64,000 nt of DNA from JANYJZ01 sp964523395 (GCA_964523395.1 CAZFXS010000004.1:205794-269793); one strand, 5' to 3'; positions 8,739 through 17,767 are shown, counted from the first letter of the stretch. The notes: a model not told the origin generated them from the sequence alone. Numbers and translations are program-made.

Positions 8739-8884
8739 TTATTAGTTGCTTGGTTAACATTACATGTTCCATGCCAAAGGATACGATACCCAGAACTGCT
8801 CTAAAATCTATCAAAATATTGATAATAGATTCACATCGGGTAAATTACCACTGCGGGAAATGGTCTGAAAAGCGCGGGAAGAAC

Positions 8885-11590
8885 CTAATTCAGGCGTTCC
8901 TGAGAATCATTATTGAAAGAATGGAGGTCTATTGTCCAGGCACCTTTATACGCCGAGGATATTAATTGGTCTAAATAGACATGATACCGTTGGGGAAGAT
9001 TCTTATATTTCGGCTTTGAAAGCGTGGTAACTTCGTCAAATGAACGGGATGCATCGACGTACTGAATTGCGTTCGCGAGGTATTCAGAGGCTTTCTTCTG
9101 CACGCGGCCGCGGATTGTAAAATCACGCACACCTGCGATTGATTCAACGGTATGTTCAAGGTTCCAGTGTGATTCCGAAAAAACTTTGAAAACGTACCCG
9201 CGGAAATATTCAGCCACCGTTCCCCTGTTCAACCCTCCGAGATCTTCCGCTGTTTCTGAAATAGCGCTTCGCGAAAATTCCTTCTCGCGCAGTGACGCGA
9301 TGATACGTTCTTCAAGATTATCCTTTTCCAGGCCTGCCGCTATTACCTCATCGGAAAAATCTTTCAGGCGAAGCATTTGCCTACCCTCGGAAACAGCAAG
9401 AACAACGGCGCGTTTGATTGCGCTCTGCAATTCACGGATATTTCCCCTCCATTCATGACGCATCAACGCGTCGACGGCGCTTTGACTGCAAGTCATCCCG
9501 GGCTGTTCCGCAGAGATAAATGACTCTACAAGCAGTGGAATGTCGTCTTTCCTGTCGCGCAACGGCGGTAACTGAATGGCAAAAACATTCACCCTGTAAA
9601 ACAGGTCTTCGCGGAATCGTTTCAACGCAACCTGTTGTTTCAGATCCCTGTTTGTCGCGGCTACAACGCGGATATCTACTTTCCTGGTTTCCGTTCCGCC
9701 GACGCGCTCAAATGTTCCGTCCTGCAGTACGCGAAGGAGTTTTACCTGGAACGCCTCGCTGGTTTCTCCAATCTCATCAAGAAAAATAGTGCCTCCGTCT
9801 GCCAATTCAAACCGACCCGGTTTTTCCCTCATTGCTCCGGTAAAGGCGCCGCGTTCGTGACCAAAGAGCTCGCTTTCGAGCAGCGATTCCGACAGCGCGC
9901 CGCAATTGATAGCAACAAAAGGTTTTTCCTTTCGCTGTGATTGCCGGTGAATCGCGTTCGCAACCAGTTCCTTGCCGGTCCCGCTTTCACCCTGTACCAG
10001 GACAACGGCATTTGTATCGGCAATTTTCTTTATGAAGTCAACGACTTTCGCCATATGACCATTGGAGTAATAAAGGATACCATGAAAATCCGATCGCTCG
10101 ACTGTTGCATCCTGCGATGACAGGGTAAACGGACGGGAATCGCATGCCGTAGCCTTCATTTGCTCGATCTCTGTTTTATAACGGCGGATTTCATCGAGCA
10201 ATTGTATGTTGTTTGCGTCCGATTGACGGTGTAAGGAGCCCGCAAGTTCCTGTTCCAGCTTTCTGAGCGTTTGTTCTTTTTCGGATAAGGTTTCCGATAT
10301 GGTTTCTTTTTGACGCGAGACTTCATGAAGCTCCGCCCGCGTCGATTGGTGCTTCGTCAATAACAGTGTAATAACTACAATGATTACGCTGAAGAGCGAT
10401 GGAGTCACCGACAGCATAGAGGCCTGTGATGAGAAAAGATACAACGACAGGGCAACAAGCAGCGCCATAACAATTACTATACTCAGCAACCCGACGACTT
10501 CCTTTCGCATCATCATTAGCAGAGTGGACAACACTCCCATCAGCAGAGCGATGATAATACCGCTTTTTGGCGAATGCATGCCGAACATCGCGCCATGAAG
10601 GAATCTGTCCTGCAACAAATTGTCTATAAAGGTTGCATGCATGCCGATGGAAGGGAATTGCTGGGCAAACGGCGTTTCAACAAATTGGCTTCTCCCCTCC
10701 GCAATGATACCCACCAGCACAATTTTTCCTTTAATCGCCGGTGCATATGCGGAAGGCATTCCTCCGGATTTCATCTCATCATACTCTTTCAGAAAATTCA
10801 CTCCGGAGATAAGTTGAAACGATCGGATATCCCCTGGATAATTGATCATCACATCGCCGTCATCACCTAAAGGAGAGGCATATATTTTCCCCTGTTCAAA
10901 CAATCTCTCATCGGCGGTTATCTGAGTATCCGCCCTGTTGTACATGCGTCGCGTCTCTTCAACTACAAACGCGAATGCGGGAAGATACTTTCCGTTGCCG
11001 GCACCAAGAAGGAATGGAATATTATTATTATCGGTAAAATTCGTATGGCCTATGCGCTGTACGGATTGTAATAATTGAGGAAACGGGAGTTCCAGACTGA
11101 TGCCGTTCTTTAGCGGATACGGTTCTTTGGTGCCGATGACAAAACGATCAAGCAAAGAATCCTGAACGCCGGGTTGAGATACATTCTGGTCTGAAACAGA
11201 GCGGAAATATCCACCGAACACAACGTTGCCGGAAAGTTTTACGACCGAGGAAAGAAGTTCGTCGTATTCGGGATGTTCAAAATCCGGTTCGGTGAACGCG
11301 ATATCGACGCCAATCACCGACGCACCGACATCATGCAATGCATGAATGAGAAGGGCATAATAATTTCGTTTGATAGGCAGACCGCCGAGTGCATCAATAT
11401 CGCTATTGTCAAGATAGACAATCACCACCGATGAATCAGCGGGCAATGAGCCGCGAACCTTATACTTCGTGTTGAGGAGAATTTTTTCTGCTTCACGGAA
11501 TGGCGCCTGCCAGACAAATACGATCACTACGGCAACAATCGTCGCGATTATCCCCGCACGAAATTCTCTTGATGTAAAGATGTTCATCAT
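8885..11590 (-). CDS. Membrane-bound CHASE2-sigma54 transcriptional activator
   Basis: A 901-residue protein. There is an N-terminal membrane segment (about 14-31), an extracytoplasmic CHASE2 sensor domain (about 35-335, with the typical VVIVYLDNSDID), then two or three membrane segments (about 340-415) and a coiled coil (420-480). A complete sigma54 AAA+ domain (503-740) follows: Walker A GESGTGKE near 533, GAFTGA near 584, Walker B IFLDEIGE near 603, and the arginine-finger region FREDLFYRVNVF. The C-terminus is not a standard Fis helix-turn-helix but has a helix-turn-helix-like stretch (ISETAEDLGGLNRGTVAEYF, about 770-790) and about 110 further residues. It should sense an envelope signal and open sigma54 promoters. 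It follows the EnvC gene by four bases as the last gene of the envelope operon. Confidence 0.88.
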   Translation of the reverse strand: MMNIFTSREFRAGIIATIVAVVIVFVWQAPFREAEKILLNTKYKVRGSLPADSSVVIVYLDNSDIDALGGLPIKRNYYALLIHALHDVGASVIGVDIAFTEPDFEHPEYDELLSSVVKLSGNVVFGGYFRSVSDQNVSQPGVQDSLLDRFVIGTKEPYPLKNGISLELPFPQLLQSVQRIGHTNFTDNNNIPFLLGAGNGKYLPAFAFVVEETRRMYNRADTQITADERLFEQGKIYASPLGDDGDVMINYPGDIRSFQLISGVNFLKEYDEMKSGGMPSAYAPAIKGKIVLVGIIAEGRSQFVETPFAQQFPSIGMHATFIDNLLQDRFLHGAMFGMHSPKSGIIIALLMGVLSTLLMMMRKEVVGLLSIVIVMALLVALSLYLFSSQASMLSVTPSLFSVIIVVITLLLTKHQSTRAELHEVSRQKETISETLSEKEQTLRKLEQELAGSLHRQSDANNIQLLDEIRRYKTEIEQMKATACDSRPFTLSSQDATVERSDFHGILYYSNGHMAKVVDFIKKIADTNAVVLVQGESGTGKELVANAIHRQSQRKEKPFVAINCGALSESLLESELFGHERGAFTGAMREKPGRFELADGGTIFLDEIGETSEAFQVKLLRVLQDGTFERVGGTETRKVDIRVVAATNRDLKQQVALKRFREDLFYRVNVFAIQLPPLRDRKDDIPLLVESFISAEQPGMTCSQSAVDALMRHEWRGNIRELQSAIKRAVVLAVSEGRQMLRLKDFSDEVIAAGLEKDNLEERIIASLREKEFSRSAISETAEDLGGLNRGTVAEYFRGYVFKVFSESHWNLEHTVESIAGVRDFTIRGRVQKKASEYLANAIQYVDASRSFDEVTTLSKPKYKNLPQRYHVYLDQLISSAYKGAWTIDLHSFNNDSQERLN

Positions 11591-11594
11591 CTTG

Positions 11595-12821
11595 TTAGCG
11601 CTGACTTACACCGCGTGAACGGAGCCATCGTTCCGGGTCCTGATTATCCCGGTCTTTCCAAATCTCAAAGTGGAGCAACGGGCCCGATAATGCTTCGCCG
11701 CTGCGTCCGAGTATTTTTCCTTCGTTGATGCGGTCGCCTTCATTCACGACAATTTCCGAAAGGTGCGCGTATACCGTACGGTAACCGCCTGTATGGCTTA
11801 CAATGACCAGGTTGCCAAATGAGGGAAGCCACCAGACCGTTGATACTTCGCCGTCTGCAATCGCGGCAACAGACGACCCGGATGGGATTGAAATATCAAT
11901 CCCCGTATTTTTCGTAACTGTTTTTAACACCGGATGTTGCTGAGTTCCGAACCGTGCCACCACTCTTCCGTTTTCCACCGGCCATCGGAATGTTCCGCGC
12001 CGCGCTTCGAAGGAACCGTTCGCCGCAGTGTTTTTTTCGGGTGGCTTAGCGGTACTTTCTCTTGGCTTTTTCGCTTCGCGTTCTTTTCTCTTTCTCTCAT
12101 CTTCTATAAGTTTCGCGATAAGCTTCTGCATTTCTTTTTCATCCTGGATTTTCCGGTTCAGCTCTTTCTGCAGATTCTTTTTATCACGGCGGATTTCCGT
12201 CAGCACCGTCTTGCGCTTATTCATTTTCGCGCTAAGCTTATCTTTTTCCGCTGCTTTGTCGGTAATAATCTGGCGTTGTTCGGAAAGCTGGTCTTTCAGC
12301 AAACTGTTCTGGCGTTCCATTTCCGCGCGCCTGATGTTCATTACTTCGACATCTTTCTTCCGCTTTTCTGAAAAGCGCCTCAGGTATTCCGAACGGACAA
12401 GCATTTCATTGAACGATTTCGACGCGAGAAGCAATTCAAGATCGTATGTTCTTCCCGTCTTGTACGCTGTCGATACATACTTCGCGTAATGCTGTTTAAG
12501 AAATTTCACCTGTGTATTGAGATTGCCGATTGACTCCTTCGTTTTCGCGATATCGGCTTCAAGAAGCGATTCCTGATCGTGGAGCTTGTTGATAAGTTTT
12601 CGGAGGAGCGTTGTCTGGCGGTCGTACGTGTCGAGAAGTTCAAGTGTCGCGTGTTCTTTCTTTTCCCGCTCTTTAATCTTTGCTTCATACGCGTCGATTT
12701 CCTTCCGAATGCCCTGGAGTTGAGATTGTTTCTTTTTAATGTCATCCTGGCCGGCAAAAGACGGCGGGCGAACAGAAGGAATAACAAGGAAAAGTATGAT
12801 AAATAATCGCGCGGTTTTCAT
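11595..12821 (-). CDS. envC: EnvC-like M23 (LytM) protein, putative murein hydrolase activator
   Basis: A 408-residue protein whose ATG overlaps the stop of the preceding gene (ATGA), which fixes the start. It has a signal peptide (hydrophobic FIILFLVIPSV), a long charged coiled coil (about 30-265) and a C-terminal LytM domain (about 290-400). The zinc site is degenerate: the first His of HxGxD is Asn (NTGID), and the first His of the final HxH is Leu (LLHFE). E. coli EnvC likewise has an inactive LytM domain and activates cell-wall amidases, so this one probably activates rather than cuts peptidoglycan. It sits in an operon with two lipoproteins and the CHASE2-sigma54 activator. Confidence 0.88.
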   Translation of the reverse strand: MKTARLFIILFLVIPSVRPPSFAGQDDIKKKQSQLQGIRKEIDAYEAKIKEREKKEHATLELLDTYDRQTTLLRKLINKLHDQESLLEADIAKTKESIGNLNTQVKFLKQHYAKYVSTAYKTGRTYDLELLLASKSFNEMLVRSEYLRRFSEKRKKDVEVMNIRRAEMERQNSLLKDQLSEQRQIITDKAAEKDKLSAKMNKRKTVLTEIRRDKKNLQKELNRKIQDEKEMQKLIAKLIEDERKRKEREAKKPRESTAKPPEKNTAANGSFEARRGTFRWPVENGRVVARFGTQQHPVLKTVTKNTGIDISIPSGSSVAAIADGEVSTVWWLPSFGNLVIVSHTGGYRTVYAHLSEIVVNEGDRINEGKILGRSGEALSGPLLHFEIWKDRDNQDPERWLRSRGVSQR

Positions 12822-13588
12822 CGGCGATAGATGATGTCTGCCTGCTGAGGAAGCGAGAAAGAACAATCAACCTCTCTGTTGATATGAATATCATCGTAGG
12901 AAATCGTAATGCTTCTTCGTTCTGAGGGGAAAATAACCCGGAGCATCATTGGCATCGCGACAGAATCTGCGATATCCATTTCCGACGCGAGCGCTGTCAT
13001 ACGCGGAGTCTCAGTTTCGGCATCAAAAATGCGAAGACTTGTCAGCACAAATGTGTCTCCGTTTATTCTGTATTCTTTCCGTTTGTCGCCGCTTTGATAG
13101 CGAAGAACGTATTCCCCCTGCTCAACGCTGAACCGCGTCAATGAGTCTGTATCGCTTGAAATAAATTCGCCGGTAAATGCCCCTAGAATTTCATCAAAGT
13201 TCATCGTCAGATTAAACATTGCGCTAAGCGTTTTACCGTCCGGTGTTCCCACGATTGCCTTGTTATCAAAAGAATTATAATAGATAAATTGTTCGCGCGA
13301 AACCATGAGCGTTCCAACATCAATTCCGAATGGCCCGCTGAAATCGACACGGACGGAATCCGGCTTGCGCAGGTTAAGGCCAAATCCGCCGCTGAATGAA
13401 CGCTCCGGCGACTCGATTGTAATTGAACCGCTTCCAGCCAATGTTTGAATGGCGTTATTTCTCTTCGACACCATTGCCATCACCTGTTCGGATGAAAGCG
13501 TTCGTTCGCGTGTAACTTCTTTCGGTGATGAACAACTTCCAATTCCAAGAACCGCCGCGACGATACATGCGCCGTGAAGCCATCTCAC
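12818..13588 (-). CDS. DUF4292 lipoprotein (LolA/LolB-like fold)
   Basis: A 256-residue lipoprotein with lipobox GIGSC (Cys19). It starts with GTG overlapping the stop of the preceding gene (GTGA), and its own stop overlaps the EnvC start. The body matches the DUF4292 family of Bacteroidota and Chlorobi: an early helix (AMVSKRNNAIQTLAGSGSI), then strands ending in FSGPFGIDVGTLMVS and FTGEF. This family is thought to share the LolA/LolB lipoprotein-carrier fold, so a role in outer-membrane lipoprotein handling is plausible but not shown. It lies between a TPR lipoprotein and EnvC in one coupled operon. Confidence 0.85.
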   Translation of the reverse strand: MRWLHGACIVAAVLGIGSCSSPKEVTRERTLSSEQVMAMVSKRNNAIQTLAGSGSITIESPERSFSGGFGLNLRKPDSVRVDFSGPFGIDVGTLMVSREQFIYYNSFDNKAIVGTPDGKTLSAMFNLTMNFDEILGAFTGEFISSDTDSLTRFSVEQGEYVLRYQSGDKRKEYRINGDTFVLTSLRIFDAETETPRMTALASEMDIADSVAMPMMLRVIFPSERRSITISYDDIHINREVDCSFSLPQQADIIYRR

Positions 13589-15363
13589 AAACTTCCCCGC
13601 TCAATTTTTTCTTTCAATGTACCGCTTGTGCTTCCCGCATCCAGCGCTTTACGCCAGTAGGTCATGGCTTTTTCTTTATCGCTCAGCTTAAAATAAATAT
13701 CGCCAAGATGCTCGAGAATAACAGCGCTTGTACTTCCAAGTTCGACCGCCTTGCGGATTTGCTCTTCTGCCTCGCGATAATTTCCGAGCTGATAGAAAAT
13801 CCATCCGTATGTATCAAGATACGATTGGTTGGTCGGCTGTTGTTTGATGGCTTCTTTCGCCATCAACAGCGCACGCTGGAGCTGGAGCCCGCGTTCGGCA
13901 AGGCTGTAGCCGTAATTGTTGAGGGCAAGATGGTTTTTCGGATCGAGGCGCAGTGCTTTTTCATACATAGAATCGGAATCCGCTTTGCGGCTGAGTTCAT
14001 CATACACAAGCGCGAGCGCGGTTACGGCGTCGACACTTTTGCCGTTGAGCTCGACCGCGCGTTCGAGAGCCACTTCCGCCTCAGACGGTTGTTTTGAACG
14101 CTGGTACGAGATACCGAGCAGAAAATGAACGCGGAATTCATCCGGCACTTTCGCCTTTGCCTCGTTCAGTATGTCAATGGCTTCCTTAAAACGCTCACTA
14201 TCATAATAGATGGAGGCAACTCCAACCCAACCGTCGGGATTCCAGGGGGCAAGCTCCTTCACTTTTGAAAAGTTTTTCAACGCGCTGGAATCATCATGAA
14301 CGAGATTAGCCAGCGCCCCGAGAGACCAATATGGTTTCCAGTCAGCGCTGTTTGCGTCGCGGATACGCGTAAACAATGTCTTCGCATAGGGTATAACGGC
14401 GGAATCTTTTTCTACAAATGAAATAAAAATTTGCCCGAACCGGATTTGATCTTCGACTGGTATAGAGTCTTTCGACATCACCTTTTCAAATTGCTCGATG
14501 GCGCGTTTATAATCCTGTTTCACTAAGTACGCGTGCGCAAGAGATGCGCGGAGTTCGATGTCATCGGGACGGATAAGAATGATTTCATCGTATACTTTTA
14601 GCGCCGCGTCAACGCTATCCTGGCGGAGGTATGTATCCCCAAGCCCCTTTTTTAACTCGTAATTATCCGGGTCGAGAGCGATCATTTCCTTGAGTGTTTC
14701 CGCGGCTTTGTCATGCTGTCCTTTCGCGTCATAAATCTGGGCCATCTGGCCCAGCGTGGCTACATCCGGGCCGAAACGGTCGGTGACGGTTTGGTAAATT
14801 GTTAACGCGCTATCGACGTTGTGCACCTCAATGAGCCTACCCAGATTCAGCCATCCGCTTTTGTAGGAAGGGTCTTGTTTCACAATTTCTCTGAATTGGC
14901 CGACCGATTTATCGATATCGAGTATATTCACATAGATTTGCGCGAGTGTTTCGCGATACTGACGGTTAGTCGGATCGATGGCAACGGCCTTTTCCCCGGC
15001 ACTGACCGCAAGATCGTCTTTGTTCAAGAGGACATAGTCTTTAGCGATGGCATGGTAAATGGCAGGATCTTCCTTGAAACGAAGCGCGTCCTGATATTCG
15101 ATAATAGCTTTGGCGTATTCACCCTTTTGGTCAAAGGTTGAGCCTTCGAGGAAACGTTGCAGGGCAGCATCCTGTTTTTGATCAGCAGTAAGCTCCGGTT
15201 TTTTGAATGCGGGGGTTTCCCGCGACTGACCTGAAGGCCTGGTTTGACTCGTGGGCTGGGCTGATTGCTCGGAGCCTGAGCACCCGCTCATCACGGCAAT
15301 AACAGCAATAAAACCAATTGGCAAAATAAAACGTCTTACATATACGAAAAGCTGTTTCATCAT
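13585..15363 (-). CDS. TPR-repeat lipoprotein
   Basis: A 592-residue lipoprotein. I start it at the ATG-ATG at 15363, preceded by AGGA seven bases upstream, because this gives a clean signal peptide and lipobox MSGC (Cys28). A longer in-frame start would bury the signal. A Ser/Thr/Gln linker is followed by about a dozen TPRs covering residues 65-590 (for example GEYAKAIIEYQDALRF and LALNNYGYSLAERG). Comparable proteins with DUF4292 and EnvC neighbours occur in Bacteroidota. It is the first gene of the four-gene envelope operon and overlaps the next by a GTGA. Its promoter region is shared, divergently, with the first Ig-like lipoprotein. Confidence 0.88.
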   Translation of the reverse strand: MMKQLFVYVRRFILPIGFIAVIAVMSGCSGSEQSAQPTSQTRPSGQSRETPAFKKPELTADQKQDAALQRFLEGSTFDQKGEYAKAIIEYQDALRFKEDPAIYHAIAKDYVLLNKDDLAVSAGEKAVAIDPTNRQYRETLAQIYVNILDIDKSVGQFREIVKQDPSYKSGWLNLGRLIEVHNVDSALTIYQTVTDRFGPDVATLGQMAQIYDAKGQHDKAAETLKEMIALDPDNYELKKGLGDTYLRQDSVDAALKVYDEIILIRPDDIELRASLAHAYLVKQDYKRAIEQFEKVMSKDSIPVEDQIRFGQIFISFVEKDSAVIPYAKTLFTRIRDANSADWKPYWSLGALANLVHDDSSALKNFSKVKELAPWNPDGWVGVASIYYDSERFKEAIDILNEAKAKVPDEFRVHFLLGISYQRSKQPSEAEVALERAVELNGKSVDAVTALALVYDELSRKADSDSMYEKALRLDPKNHLALNNYGYSLAERGLQLQRALLMAKEAIKQQPTNQSYLDTYGWIFYQLGNYREAEEQIRKAVELGSTSAVILEHLGDIYFKLSDKEKAMTYWRKALDAGSTSGTLKEKIERGSL

Positions 15364-15499
15364 TATATTTTCCTGTTCATTCTTGAAAAAATATAGCAAT
15401 TTCAAGTCCGAATAACAAGGTACTCCCATGAAAGCCAACCAATTCAGAGTATGATGTCTCATTTGCACTCTTTGCATGGTGTTGAGACAAATATGTTCT

Positions 15500-15528
15500 T
15501 TGACATTACCGGCATTATTAAGTATCTT
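15500..15528 (+). promoter_or_regulatory. Sigma70-type promoter of the first Ig-like lipoprotein
   Basis: TTGACA (15500-15505), a 17-base spacer, then TATCTT (15523-15528). The same hexamers and spacing recur upstream of the second paralog, and both are 107 bases from their start codons. This conservation amid diverged flanks supports a real promoter. Confidence 0.75.
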
Positions 15529-15548
15529 CACACAAGCATACTACTATT

Positions 15549-15593
15549 AGGAGACGCCCGCAACCCCTCGCTTGATACCACGTGTAACCGCAA
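15549..15593 (+). promoter_or_regulatory. Conserved 5' leader element, copy 1
   Basis: This segment begins AGGAGACGCCCGCAA and ends ACCACGTGTAACCGCAA. It is nearly identical to 17721-17767 in the leader of the downstream paralog, whereas the sequence between it and each Shine-Dalgarno site has diverged. It contains a CACGTG palindrome. It lies about 20 bases after the -10 hexamer, so it would be in the untranslated leader. I do not recognise it as a known riboswitch. It could be a regulatory RNA element, a protein site, or a remnant of a recent duplication. Confidence 0.55.
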
Positions 15594-15634
15594 CAAACGC
15601 AATCACCATGTTCACTATTTGCCGGAGGAAGGCC

Positions 15635-17089
15635 ATGAAACCGCAAACAAAATCTTTTCAATCATTTCAATACAGCTTTACGTCTCTATTCTTTTTGGTT
15701 TGTTGTTTTATTGTTCTCTTCTCATCCGGATGTACAAAAGAAGGACCGGCCGGTCCTCCGGGAGATGATAATCTTTCTAATCCGGCAGTCAAGCCTACGG
15801 TTATTTTTACACTTCCGGGGAATGGCGGAACAGGTCCGTTTAATAATTTATACAATGGGAATACATACCCGAGATTACCTCACTTCGTTGTCAGGTTTAA
15901 TAAATTAATGAACAAACTTCTGCTTCAGAATACACTCATTACCGTACAGGGGTCCGATCGGCCTGTATATGTCTATTTTTTTTCTGACTACTATTACAAA
16001 GACGGTGTCCGGAAAACCTCATCAAACTATGATGATATTCTTGCGTTTTCTATCAGAGACTCTGTTAATTTTTTCCGGGAAGTTTATCAAATTGGAAAAT
16101 CGTACACGGTAACCCTGCATCCCGGGCTCGAAGATATCAATGGCAATCTGACAGAATCGTCATATCAATTCTCTTATACACCGGAACCCTACTTCAGGGT
16201 GAGAAGTATTAATCCCAGGAATGGCACATCCAATGTCAGTCCGGGTCAATTGGTATATGTCAACTTCAATAGCATCATCGATGCAACTATTTTTCCCTAC
16301 CTTCATTTGACACCGGCTGTTGAAGGGCGCTGGACGATAGATTCATATGATTCTACCTACGTAACTTTCCGACCAGCTAATGGCAAACTGGCATTTAACC
16401 AGAACTACACCGTTACCGTTGATCCCACAGCCAAAGACCGGGACGGGAACCTGATTAACGCTGCATTCAGTTCCTCATTCCATGTGCAACCATTCCGAAT
16501 CTCATCAACTTCCCCTTCAGATGGGACAACAAACGTCTATCCGCGTACGACCGAAATTTCCATATATCTTAATGGCCCGCTGGATACATCCACTGTCAGG
16601 TCGGCATTTAGTATCTCACCTTCCCCCGGCGGATCATTAGGAATAAATAGTTACGGGAATATATCTTACTACTGCCCAAACGGACTGAATCCGCAAACCA
16701 CTTATATTGTGTCGCTTTCAGCTGCCATAAAATCAACCGATGGTACACCATTGCAATCACCCTATCAGTTTTCGTTCACCACACAGCCATTCAGAGTTAT
16801 TTATACATATCCCGATAATGGCCAAACGCTTGTTCCTGTTCAGACCAGCATCGGAATGAATTTCAACGCCGGACTTGATACAGGAAGTGTTAGGGGGGCG
16901 TTTTCAATCAGCCCACCGGTCAGTGGAATGTTCACATTTTATTATTACGGAAGTGATTCGTTTAATTACTATCCTAACTCTTTGTCAGCCAATACTACAT
17001 ACACCGTCACTGTATCTACAGCACTCAAAACAAGGGGTGGAAGCTATCTGCCTGAACCATATACGTTCAGCTTCAAGACAGCTCCGTGA
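15635..17089 (+). CDS. Lipoprotein with collagen-like tag and Ig-like (Big_5) repeats, copy 1
   Basis: A 484-residue lipoprotein. The start at 15635 is preceded by GGAGGAAGG. Its signal peptide ends in lipobox SSGC, directly followed by TKEGPAGPPGDDNL, a short collagen-like Gly-Pro-Pro segment. Four bacterial Ig-like domains of the SbsA/Big_5 type follow (about 40-190, 195-300, 300-395 and 400-484). Each contains an 'NG..NV.P' entry, a 'FN...D' strand and an ending such as 'YTVTVDPTAKDRDGN' or 'PYQFSFTT'. Such chains usually act as surface spacers or adhesive stalks. The protein is a paralog of the gene at 17808, with matching tag, repeat layout, promoter and leader. No catalytic domain is visible. 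Confidence 0.85.
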   Translation: MKPQTKSFQSFQYSFTSLFFLVCCFIVLFSSGCTKEGPAGPPGDDNLSNPAVKPTVIFTLPGNGGTGPFNNLYNGNTYPRLPHFVVRFNKLMNKLLLQNTLITVQGSDRPVYVYFFSDYYYKDGVRKTSSNYDDILAFSIRDSVNFFREVYQIGKSYTVTLHPGLEDINGNLTESSYQFSYTPEPYFRVRSINPRNGTSNVSPGQLVYVNFNSIIDATIFPYLHLTPAVEGRWTIDSYDSTYVTFRPANGKLAFNQNYTVTVDPTAKDRDGNLINAAFSSSFHVQPFRISSTSPSDGTTNVYPRTTEISIYLNGPLDTSTVRSAFSISPSPGGSLGINSYGNISYYCPNGLNPQTTYIVSLSAAIKSTDGTPLQSPYQFSFTTQPFRVIYTYPDNGQTLVPVQTSIGMNFNAGLDTGSVRGAFSISPPVSGMFTFYYYGSDSFNYYPNSLSANTTYTVTVSTALKTRGGSYLPEPYTFSFKTAP

Positions 17090-17139
17090 TGAGACAGAGC
17101 GATGTCTATTCAAACATTGGCTTTACTTAACTTTAATTG

Positions 17140-17442
17140 ATGCGCAAACACCATTACCAACTCAAAAATAAAGTATGGCTTTACCCGGGCATGGCCGGGT
17201 GGCATTTCGTCAACGTTCCTAAAAAGCAATCCGATGAAATTAAGAAGCTGTACGGAACATTGACGCGCGGCTGGGGCTCGGTGCCCGTTACCGCAACCAT
17301 AGGCAGCACAAGCTGGAACACATCTATTTTCCCCGACAAAAAATCGGGATCGTATCTTCTTCCGCTGAAAGCCGAAGTGCGAAAAAAAGAACAGATTTCC
17401 TCGGGCAACATCGTTACCTTTACACTGGAAATTATGTTATAA
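17140..17442 (+). CDS. DUF1905 domain protein
   Basis: A 100-residue cytoplasmic protein matching DUF1905: GWHFVNVPKKQSDEIKK, then GSVPVTATIGSTSWNTSIFP and YLLPLKAEVRKKEQISSGN. The domain is a small beta-barrel whose function is unknown. The ATG at 17140 has no Shine-Dalgarno sequence; a TTG just upstream would add one residue. The gene sits between two tandem paralogous lipoprotein genes, so it was either caught in the duplication or inserted afterwards. A 7-bp hairpin (AGTGATA/TATCACT) follows the stop but lacks a T-run. Confidence 0.8.
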   Translation: MRKHHYQLKNKVWLYPGMAGWHFVNVPKKQSDEIKKLYGTLTRGWGSVPVTATIGSTSWNTSIFPDKKSGSYLLPLKAEVRKKEQISSGNIVTFTLEIML

Positions 17443-17672
17443 AACAACAAGTGATAGTGTATCACTTTGGATTCAAACGTGGCGGTCATGAATCCACGTC
17501 TGCATGCGCTGTGGGGTTTTTTGGCGAGCAGGATTTCATCACCGAACCCATGACTGCCTCAAAAATACCAAGACTTGGTCTTGCGTGAAGTACAAATCGG
17601 AGTAACGTGTCTTGTTCTCAACCCTAATCAAGCATAGTCCTGAAATCAAACCTTGCGAAGAGCGATATCTTT

Positions 17673-17701
17673 TTGACATTGTTTCTAAGATTGAGTATCT
17701 T
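17673..17701 (+). promoter_or_regulatory. Sigma70-type promoter of the second Ig-like lipoprotein
   Basis: TTGACA (17673-17678), 17 bases, TATCTT (17696-17701), identical in hexamers and spacing to the promoter at 15500-15528 and again 107 bases before the start codon. The remainder of the 365-base gap from 17443 to 17807 shows no gene. Confidence 0.75.
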
Positions 17702-17720
17702 CCTCCAAGTACATTAAAAT

Positions 17721-17767
17721 AGGAGACACCCGCAAACCTCTTCGCTTGATACCACGTGTAACCGCAA
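17721..17767 (+). promoter_or_regulatory. Conserved 5' leader element, copy 2
   Basis: Second copy of the leader element at 15549-15593, differing by one substitution, two inserted bases and a little slippage. The stretch CGCTTGATACCACGTGTAAC is shared exactly. It is placed about 20 bases after the -10 hexamer, as in copy 1. Confidence 0.55.

Noticed and set aside
11934..12489. Two long rightward frames rich in Phe and Ser opposite EnvC
   Set aside because: They are antisense to the Lys/Glu-rich coiled coil, which produces Phe/Ser/Leu-rich reverse frames. No ribosome site or motif.
17443..17460. Hairpin AGTGATA/TATCACT as a terminator for the DUF1905 gene
   Set aside because: Only seven pairs, AT-rich and without a T-run, so not convincing.
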